The notes below the pieces were generated by a model. The model was not told the DNA's origin and searched no databases. It saw nothing but the letters and a program-made list of their open reading frames with translations. From positions 1 through 40,219 of the forward strand of contig DBVS01000138.1 in NCBI GenBank assembly GCA_002308235.1: a stretch of 40,219 bases of DNA. Direction: 5' to 3'. Below, in pieces: positions 26,096-33,301 of the stretch. The translations under genes and the position numbers were made by a program. The DNA is from Lachnospiraceae bacterium UBA1258. Lineage in GTDB: Bacteria > Bacillota > Clostridia > Lachnospirales > Lachnospiraceae. Position 1 is the stretch's first letter, and each line of letters starts with the position of its first letter.

Positions 26096-26101
26096 GGAGG
26101 A
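26096..26101 (+). promoter_or_regulatory. Ribosome binding site fixing a TTG start
   Basis: GGAGGA ends seven bases before the TTG at 26109. The next in-frame ATG (26121) is 19 bases away and would be poorly placed, so TTG is preferred. Confidence 0.7.
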
Positions 26102-26108
26102 CGGGGAC

Positions 26109-28268
26109 TTGAAAAATCTCATGATAAACAAGAATACATTCAAGAGTGCCGCTTGTGTTGCCTGTGGAGTTGCAGTCAATGTTCTTTTGGCGTTCCTTAT
26201 GGATGTTTTCAAAATCCCCCTTTATCTTGACACCATCGGCACCATCGGTGTATCGCTCATCGGCGGAGCTCTTCCCGGCATTTTTACCGCGGTTGCCACG
26301 AACATGCTTTGTTCTTTCTTTAACGGTACCGCAGTTTATTATTCTCTTTTAAATGTTGCCATCGCAATTTTGGTATCCCGGTATATAGGCAAGAATCTGT
26401 TTAGATCCATCAAGACGATCATCGTTATCGTTACTTTTTCCGCTCTTGTGAGCGGAGGCGCGGGAGCGGTCGTTCAGTGGCTTTTACTGGGAGAACCCCA
26501 GTTTCCCGCAATAGCCGACGTGGTGGAATCCATAACCGCCGGTTCGGGAATGTCGTACTTTTCCACATTTATTGTCTTCAATATCCTGTTGAATTTTGTT
26601 GATAAGGGTATCTCGGTCCTTGTGGCGGCGTTTATTGTTAACATGCTTCCGAAAGACTTTAAGCTTTCGGTTTTGAACAGTGGCCTAAGACAGGCAGTGC
26701 TTTCCGACGAAGAACGTATGGCATTCAGAAGGCACAAGCGCGGAGGACGTTCGCTTCAGACAAGAGTTTTCATAATACTTATCATCATGTCGGTAGCCAT
26801 AGTGCTTATCATGGCGTACATCTGCCTGAATCTGTATGCATCCGAATACGAAAAACGTTCCGTGGAGAACGCCTGGGGCACTGCCTATGTGGCTGCGGAG
26901 TTCATTGACGTCGATAAGATCGATTCATACGTGAACGAAGGAAGGGATGCCGAGGGATACATTGAAACGGAGCGGATCCTTCAGAAAGTAAGCTTCAACT
27001 CAGAGAGCGTTTCGTATCTTTATGTGGTGAGGATCCTCCATGACCGGGTGCAGTTTATTTTCGATGTCTTCAATCCATCATCGGCAGATATGAAAACGCA
27101 TACGTTTATGCCGGGGGAGACCTCGGAACTTGAAGAGGCCTTTTTGCCCTACATAGACGATCTCCATGCAGGATTAAGGGTTGGACCGATCACCTCCGAT
27201 ACCGAAGACTGGGACGATGTCATTTCTGTCTATTATCCCGTCAGAAATGCTTCGGGAAAGACCATGTGTTATGTTTGCGCAGACGTTTCCGTTCCCTTTA
27301 TGACAAGCTATATCATTGCCTTTGTTTTGAGAGTCATCATGGTAATGTCAGGCTTTATAGCCCTGATCATTGCCTATGGTTTTTCAAAAAGCAATGTTTT
27401 CATCACATATCCCATTACAACCATTACTTCCGTTACCAACAGATTCGTTCGGGATGTGGCGGATGAAGATATTTCGGTCTTAAACGATGACGTAAGACAG
27501 TTAAGAAAGGTCAATGTCCGTACCGGTGACGAGGTTCAGGATCTTTACAATTCGCTGGTATCCCTTACCGGAAACGTAACCGACCAGCTTTGGGAGATCC
27601 GTCACTACGCGGAAGCCGTTGAAAAGATGCAGAACGGCCTTATCATCACCATGGCGGACATGGTGGAAAATCGTGACTCCGACACCGGTGCCCACATTCA
27701 GAAAACTGCCGAATATGTTCGTATCATCGTTAACGGCCTGAAGAGAAAGGGCTACTACGCAGAGAAGCTTACTTCCAAGTATATGTCGGATGTGGTCATG
27801 TCGGCGCCTCTTCACGATGTGGGCAAGATCAACATTTCCGACGCTATTCTCAATAAACCCGGAAAACTTTCGGACGAAGAGTATGAGATTATGAAAACCC
27901 ATACGACTCTCGGAAGAAATCTCCTTGAAAAAGCAATTTCCACGATCTCGGGAGAAAACTATCTTAAAGAAGCAAGAAACATGGCCGCATACCACCATGA
28001 AAAGTGGGACGGCTCAGGTTACCCCGAAGGCCTCCACGGTGAGGTCATTCCGCTTTCTGCCCGTATAATGGCTGTGGCAGACGTATTTGACGCCCTCTCC
28101 TCAAAGAGGGTCTATAAGCCTGCTTTTCCCCTTAATCAGGCCCTTGAGATCATTTCAAACGGTGCGGGAACGGAATTTGACCCCAAGTGTGTTGAAGTTT
28201 TTATGGATTCCCTCGATGAAGTCAAGCGCGTACTGAGAAAGTACAAAGAGTACGAAGGAGAGCTTTAA
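26109..28268 (+). CDS. Membrane HD-GYP cyclic-di-GMP phosphodiesterase
   Basis: A 719-residue sensor-effector. Residues 1-~180 hold five or so hydrophobic helices whose pattern (PLYLDTIGTIGVSLIGGALPG, then a helix-rich run) resembles the S component of ECF vitamin transporters; this is only a resemblance. A helix at 217-241, an extracellular ~150-residue Cache-like sensor with YYPV...CYVCADVS, and a helix at ~399-424 follow. A linker leads to a complete HD-GYP domain: H529, HD569-570 with K573, H598 in MKTHTTLG, HH629-630 in YHHEKWDGSGYPEGL, and D658 in VADVFDAL. All metal ligands are there, so it is predicted to hydrolyse c-di-GMP. It starts at TTG and is one base from the kinase gene downstream. 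Confidence 0.88.
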   Translation: MKNLMINKNTFKSAACVACGVAVNVLLAFLMDVFKIPLYLDTIGTIGVSLIGGALPGIFTAVATNMLCSFFNGTAVYYSLLNVAIAILVSRYIGKNLFRSIKTIIVIVTFSALVSGGAGAVVQWLLLGEPQFPAIADVVESITAGSGMSYFSTFIVFNILLNFVDKGISVLVAAFIVNMLPKDFKLSVLNSGLRQAVLSDEERMAFRRHKRGGRSLQTRVFIILIIMSVAIVLIMAYICLNLYASEYEKRSVENAWGTAYVAAEFIDVDKIDSYVNEGRDAEGYIETERILQKVSFNSESVSYLYVVRILHDRVQFIFDVFNPSSADMKTHTFMPGETSELEEAFLPYIDDLHAGLRVGPITSDTEDWDDVISVYYPVRNASGKTMCYVCADVSVPFMTSYIIAFVLRVIMVMSGFIALIIAYGFSKSNVFITYPITTITSVTNRFVRDVADEDISVLNDDVRQLRKVNVRTGDEVQDLYNSLVSLTGNVTDQLWEIRHYAEAVEKMQNGLIITMADMVENRDSDTGAHIQKTAEYVRIIVNGLKRKGYYAEKLTSKYMSDVVMSAPLHDVGKINISDAILNKPGKLSDEEYEIMKTHTTLGRNLLEKAISTISGENYLKEARNMAAYHHEKWDGSGYPEGLHGEVIPLSARIMAVADVFDALSSKRVYKPAFPLNQALEIISNGAGTEFDPKCVEVFMDSLDEVKRVLRKYKEYEGEL

Positions 28269-28269
28269 G

Positions 28270-31200
28270 ATGAGAAAAACCTGTGCTTTTAAGAGTAAAA
28301 AACGCATATTGGTTTCAGCTTTTGTACTGTTTTCGGTACTTTTCGCGGGTTTCCCCGTTTCTTCCCATGCAAAGGGACCGGTGGAGGGTAAGCCCATAAA
28401 CAATACCGACATGAATGAAGAAGCCGTTTCAAAGATTGGCGGCGGATATGCGGCTACGGGACAGATCGAGGATACGGGATTCTCGGTCAAGATATACGAT
28501 GCAACAAACGGTCTTCCCACGTCGGACGCCATGTATATTCTCGGCTCAAGCGACCGCTATGTCTGGATCGGCGGATACAGCGGTATCTTTCGCTATGACG
28601 GAAACGTGTTCGAACGACTGGATCCTGCGGACGGATTTACCAACGGCAGAGGTCTTTTTGAAGATTCCAGACACAGAATATGGGTAGCAACGAATGATAA
28701 CGGCGTTGTTGTGATCGATAACGGCGATTATATTCACTACACATACAAGGACGGCCTTACGTCTTCCTCCATGCGTGTTTTCGCCGAAGACAGGAACGGA
28801 AATGTCTATATCGGTTCAACCGCAGGAGTTTCCTACGCAGATCCCTCCATGCGCCTTACGGTTATTGACGACGAAAGGCTCAATAACGAACGGGTCCTGA
28901 GACTTGACGCCGATTCCGACGGACGCATCATTTACGGCGAGACCAGGAATGGAGCGATATTTTCGATCGTGGACGGAGAGATCGATGCTCTCTATGAAAG
29001 CGCGGATCTCGGAAACGAGACAATAACCACGATACTTGCGGATCCGGGCAAATCAGGGATGGTATATATCGGGACCGAATCCGAAAACCTTTATTACGGC
29101 AGATTCGGAAGCAAGCTGGACGAAATGGAGAAGATCAAACTTTCAAGACTACCCAACGCCCACTGGCTTTGCTATGCCTGCAACCGTCTCTGGATAGCTT
29201 CGACGGTGGCAGCCGGGTATCTGGACGAAGAAAACAATTTTCACATGCTTGATAATATACCGTTAAACAGCGGCATTGAAATGATGACTGCGGATTATCA
29301 GGGAAATATGTGGTTTGCTTCCTCCAGACAGGGCGTCATGAAGATCGTCGCTAACAATTTTTCCGATCTTTTCGAAGCAGCCGGTATCGGTCCGGATGTT
29401 GTAAACACCACATGTCTGGTAAATGACTGGCTCTATGTTGGTACGGATGCAGGCTTAAGGATCATAAATAAAAACGGCAGGGCGGTCACAAACTATCTGT
29501 CGGAATATCTGGGAAAGACCAGGATACGCTGTATTTCATCGGACGGAAGCGGTAACCTCTGGATCTCGACATTCTCAAGCGGCAAAGGACTGATATTCTA
29601 TTCAAAAGACGGCAGGATCCTTAGTTTCACCACCAAAGAAGGCATGCCTTCAAACGATATACGCTGCGCAAAGATAACAAAGGACGGAAGCGTGATTGCC
29701 GGCACAAACGTGGGACTTGTGGTTATAAAGGACGAAAAAATCGTCAGGGTCGTGGGTACCGATCACGAAGTGAACAATACTGTATTTCTCGACGTGGAAG
29801 AGGGTGAAAACGGAGATATCTATGTCGGAACGGACGGTGACGGCATTTATATCGTCGACGAAGACAGGATAGGCAGGATAGGAAGAGATGAGGGCCTTAC
29901 CAGTGATGTTATCCTTCATATCCGGAGAGATGAAGAAAGAGATATGTACTGGGTGATCACATCAAACTCCATTCAGTACATAAAGGACGGTATAGTTCAC
30001 CTGATCACATCTTTCCCTTACAACAATAACTATGACATTTTCTTCGATAACTCCGACAATGCATGGATACTTTCTTCCTTCGGTGTTTACAGTGTGAGCG
30101 TCAGCGCTCTTTTGTCGGACAGTGTTACCGACTACAAGCTGTATTCCATAACCAGCGGACTTCCCAGCGCTCCCACCAGCAATTCCTTCAGTGATATCGA
30201 CGAAGAAGGAAATCTTTACATAGCGTCAAGGACCGGCGTAAACAAGATAAACATAAACAGTCGTTATGATATAACCGTTCCCTTTAAATCCGGCATTCGC
30301 TCGGTAAAGGCGGACGATGTAAAAGTAATACCCGATAAGAGAGGCGTTTATGTCATTCCCGCAGGTACCGGCCGTATCCAAATAAATGCATCGGTATTAA
30401 ACTATGCGATGTATGACCCTATGGTACATATCTATCTTGACGGTGACAATGCTTCGGGTATCACCACCAGACAGAGCAGACTGGGCGCCCTTGAGTTTAC
30501 CGGACTTCGTTACGGTGATTACAAGCTTCATGTACAGATAGTGGATGAGACGGGGAACGTGGTTTTGCAGGAGGCTCTTTACAGCTTTGTCAAGCGGCCC
30601 AAGTTTTTTGAACTCCTCGGCGTAAGGATCCTTCTTGTTGCCCTGCTTATCATTATTTCGGGTATCACCGTATGGCGTGTTATGAACGGCACCATCGTAC
30701 GAAAGCAGTACCTGGAGATACAGCAGGCCAAGGAAGAAGCGGAACGCGCCAGCGGTGCCAAGACCAGATTCCTGGCAAACATGTCTCATGAGATCAGAAC
30801 TCCCATCAATACCATTATGGGTATGGATGAGATGATCCTTCGTGAGGATTCCACCGGTGTGCCCAAACAGTACTTCATGTCCGTCATAAACTATGCCCTC
30901 GACATAAAGAACGCGTCGGAGACATTGCTCGGCCTGGTTAACGATGTTTTGGACATTTCGAAGATAGAGTCCGGTAAGATGCATGTTGTTGAACAGACTT
31001 ATAACTTCGAAGAACTGCTTCGTTCTCTTGTAACCATGATCAGAGTAAGGAGCGACCAGAAGAACCTGTTTTTCAAGATCGATATCGACCCGAATCTTCC
31101 GAAGGTCCTTCACGGCGATTCCGGAAAGATAAAGCAGATAGTACTCAATCTTCTTACCAACGCCGTCAAATATACGGCCGACGGTGGTTTCACCCTCAAA

Positions 31201-32532
31201 GTATGCGAAGTCGAAAAGAACGAAGAGACCATAAAACTCCGCTTTTCCGTAAAGGATACGGGCATAGGGATCAAGGAAGAGGATCTGAACAAGCTGTTTA
31301 ACGCTTACGAGCGTTTTGACGAAGAAAAGAACAGCGGAATCCAGGGTACCGGGCTTGGCCTTGATATTTCCAGGCAGTTTGCGGAACTCATGGGAGGAAA
31401 ACTCTGGTGCGAGAGTGTTTACGGAGAAGGTTCCGAGTTTATTCTCGAAGTGACGGAGAAGATAGTCGATGCCCAGTGCATAGGAGAATTCAAGGAGCAT
31501 GTGGGCGGAGCGAAGGGACCCTACATACCTCAGTTCGTTGCTCCCGACGCAGAGGTCCTGGTTGTGGACGATAACCCCATGAACCTTACGGTAATCAAGG
31601 GCCTTCTTTCAGCAACAAAGATGTTCGTTTCTACTGCGGGCAGCGGAGCGGAGTGTCTCGAAAAGATCCGTTTCAGCGGCTTCAATGTGGTGCTTCTTGA
31701 CCATATGATGCCCGGAATGGACGGTATCGAGACTATCCACAGGATAAGAGAAAGATATCCGGATCTTCCCGTGCTCGCGCTTACGGCCAATGCATCGGAA
31801 AGTGAGGAATTCTACCTTTCTCACGGCTTTAACGGTTTCCTTACAAAGCCCGTTGACGGTATCGTGCTTGAGAAAGCCATTCGCAAATACCTTCCCGACA
31901 AGATCGTCATGGAGCCTTCAAAAGAGGATGCGGTAAAGGCTGAAGAACTTCCGGAAGAGTATAACTGGCTCAGGGATATCGACGGCATATCCGTTGATAC
32001 GGGCATAGACTTAAGCGGCGGTGCCCAAAGCTTTATAAATGCCATAAAGATGTTCGCCGAAACCATCGACGAAAATGCAAAGATCATCGAAAATGCTTAC
32101 AAAGAAGATGATATAAAGATGTATACCATAAAGGTCCATTCTCTTAAGACTTCCGCCGGGATCATCGGAGCGGAGGAACTGTCGACTCTCGCTAAGCAGC
32201 TTGAGGACGCGGGAAACAAGAAGGACATGGACTTTATAGATGCAAATACAGACAAGCTCCTTAAGATATACAAAGGCTATGGAGAGCTTCTTTCGGGACT
32301 TTTAAAATCGGAGGAGGATGACAAAGACAAGCCTCCGATCCCCGAAAACGAGCTGGCGGACGCTTATGCGGCACTTAAAGAACTGGTGTCCGTGATGGAC
32401 TATGACGGAGTCGAAATGGTCCTTTCACAGGTTAAGGAATACAGTCTGCCGGAGACAGACAAAGAAACATTTGATAAAATTGAGAAGGCACTTAAAAAAT
32501 TTGATTGGGAAGGGATGGAGGAACTTGTATGA
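28270..32532 (+). CDS. Hybrid sensor histidine kinase with extracellular beta-propeller, REC and HPt domains
   Basis: A 1420-residue membrane protein. A signal peptide (about residues 1-34) exports a long region of repeated WIG-YSG-F-RYDG or IYVGTDGDGI-type strands, the two-component regulator propeller, followed by a Y_Y_Y-like domain (ends near YGDYKLHVQIVDETG). One helix at ~783-804 crosses the membrane. Inside are HisKA with MSHEIRTPIN (H840), the ATPase domain (NLLTNAVKYT, DTGIGI, GTGLGL), a receiver with D1144 in LLDHMMPGMDG, and an HPt domain with H1290 in VHSLKTSAG. About 80 further helical residues close the protein. Such propeller sensors are best known from Bacteroidetes, where many sense oligosaccharides and end in AraC-type DNA-binding domains; this one has none. 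It overlaps the next regulator gene. Confidence 0.93.
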   Translation: MRKTCAFKSKKRILVSAFVLFSVLFAGFPVSSHAKGPVEGKPINNTDMNEEAVSKIGGGYAATGQIEDTGFSVKIYDATNGLPTSDAMYILGSSDRYVWIGGYSGIFRYDGNVFERLDPADGFTNGRGLFEDSRHRIWVATNDNGVVVIDNGDYIHYTYKDGLTSSSMRVFAEDRNGNVYIGSTAGVSYADPSMRLTVIDDERLNNERVLRLDADSDGRIIYGETRNGAIFSIVDGEIDALYESADLGNETITTILADPGKSGMVYIGTESENLYYGRFGSKLDEMEKIKLSRLPNAHWLCYACNRLWIASTVAAGYLDEENNFHMLDNIPLNSGIEMMTADYQGNMWFASSRQGVMKIVANNFSDLFEAAGIGPDVVNTTCLVNDWLYVGTDAGLRIINKNGRAVTNYLSEYLGKTRIRCISSDGSGNLWISTFSSGKGLIFYSKDGRILSFTTKEGMPSNDIRCAKITKDGSVIAGTNVGLVVIKDEKIVRVVGTDHEVNNTVFLDVEEGENGDIYVGTDGDGIYIVDEDRIGRIGRDEGLTSDVILHIRRDEERDMYWVITSNSIQYIKDGIVHLITSFPYNNNYDIFFDNSDNAWILSSFGVYSVSVSALLSDSVTDYKLYSITSGLPSAPTSNSFSDIDEEGNLYIASRTGVNKININSRYDITVPFKSGIRSVKADDVKVIPDKRGVYVIPAGTGRIQINASVLNYAMYDPMVHIYLDGDNASGITTRQSRLGALEFTGLRYGDYKLHVQIVDETGNVVLQEALYSFVKRPKFFELLGVRILLVALLIIISGITVWRVMNGTIVRKQYLEIQQAKEEAERASGAKTRFLANMSHEIRTPINTIMGMDEMILREDSTGVPKQYFMSVINYALDIKNASETLLGLVNDVLDISKIESGKMHVVEQTYNFEELLRSLVTMIRVRSDQKNLFFKIDIDPNLPKVLHGDSGKIKQIVLNLLTNAVKYTADGGFTLKVCEVEKNEETIKLRFSVKDTGIGIKEEDLNKLFNAYERFDEEKNSGIQGTGLGLDISRQFAELMGGKLWCESVYGEGSEFILEVTEKIVDAQCIGEFKEHVGGAKGPYIPQFVAPDAEVLVVDDNPMNLTVIKGLLSATKMFVSTAGSGAECLEKIRFSGFNVVLLDHMMPGMDGIETIHRIRERYPDLPVLALTANASESEEFYLSHGFNGFLTKPVDGIVLEKAIRKYLPDKIVMEPSKEDAVKAEELPEEYNWLRDIDGISVDTGIDLSGGAQSFINAIKMFAETIDENAKIIENAYKEDDIKMYTIKVHSLKTSAGIIGAEELSTLAKQLEDAGNKKDMDFIDANTDKLLKIYKGYGELLSGLLKSEEDDKDKPPIPENELADAYAALKELVSVMDYDGVEMVLSQVKEYSLPETDKETFDKIEKALKKFDWEGMEELV

Positions 32533-33281
32533 ATCGAATCATGGTAATAGGTGAAAAGGAGACTTTTCTTATCCGGGTACTGCTTAAGAAAATTCAGGAC
32601 GCGGGCATCGAAGCGATTTTCACGCCTCAGGACGTAAATCTTATCAATGCAAAGTGGGAAGGGACCACGCTCATTGCCTGCTATTTTGATACCGGAGAGT
32701 TATTTCACGATGATGTCCGAAGATTTATGATCGACAAGATGCTTGACGATAACAAGCAGATGGTCATTATCGGCGACAAGGCAGACATGAATTTTATCTG
32801 CGACAAGATACCGAAAGAATGCATATATAAGACCTACGAACGCCCTTTGGACGGCGATATGTTCATAAAGGACGTCAACGAGCTTTTGAGCAAGATCGAA
32901 GCCGGCGACTTTAAAAAGAGTATCCTGGTGGTCGACGACGATCCCACGTATCTGGGGGTGGTAAGAGAGTGGCTGAAGGATTCTTATAAGGTTTCCATGG
33001 TTTCTTCCGGATTACAGGCCATTAAGTGGCTCGGTAAGAATAAAACGGACCTTATCCTTCTTGATTACGAGATGCCCATAACCAGCGGTCCCCAGGTTTT
33101 GGAAATGCTGCGGGGTGACCTTGAAACCGCCAACATTCCGGTTATTTTCCTTACGGGTAAGTCTGACAAAGAAAGTGTTGTGGCGGTTCTTGCTCTTAAA
33201 CCCGAGGGATATTTCCTTAAATCCATCGGGCGCGAAGAACTTTTAAAGAATTTAAACGATTATTTTGCAATGCATAAATGA
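32529..33281 (+). CDS. Response regulator: degenerate receiver plus intact receiver, no output domain
   Basis: A 250-residue soluble protein. The ATG overlaps the kinase stop (ATGA) and has GGAGG seven bases upstream, which excludes the longer reading from 32505. Residues 130-250 are a canonical receiver: acidic pair D136/D137, phospho-acceptor D179 in LLDYEMP, T209 in FLTG and K231 in FLKS. Residues 1-~120 have a receiver-like strand/helix pattern, with YFD (D54) and an ERP motif in the place of KP, but lack the acidic pair after the first strand, so this half is probably a pseudo-receiver. No DNA-binding, GGDEF or other output is present, so it likely works by protein contact, perhaps with the flanking HD-GYP proteins. 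The obvious phosphodonor is the HPt of the kinase upstream. Confidence 0.87.
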   Translation: MNRIMVIGEKETFLIRVLLKKIQDAGIEAIFTPQDVNLINAKWEGTTLIACYFDTGELFHDDVRRFMIDKMLDDNKQMVIIGDKADMNFICDKIPKECIYKTYERPLDGDMFIKDVNELLSKIEAGDFKKSILVVDDDPTYLGVVREWLKDSYKVSMVSSGLQAIKWLGKNKTDLILLDYEMPITSGPQVLEMLRGDLETANIPVIFLTGKSDKESVVAVLALKPEGYFLKSIGREELLKNLNDYFAMHK

Positions 33282-33301
33282 TTACCGGGGGTTAGCTCTG
33301 T

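Noticed and set aside
30397..31500. A 367-codon minus-strand open frame opposite the hybrid kinase
   Set aside because: The + strand carries HisKA and ATPase motifs across this stretch; the antisense translation shows no family features.
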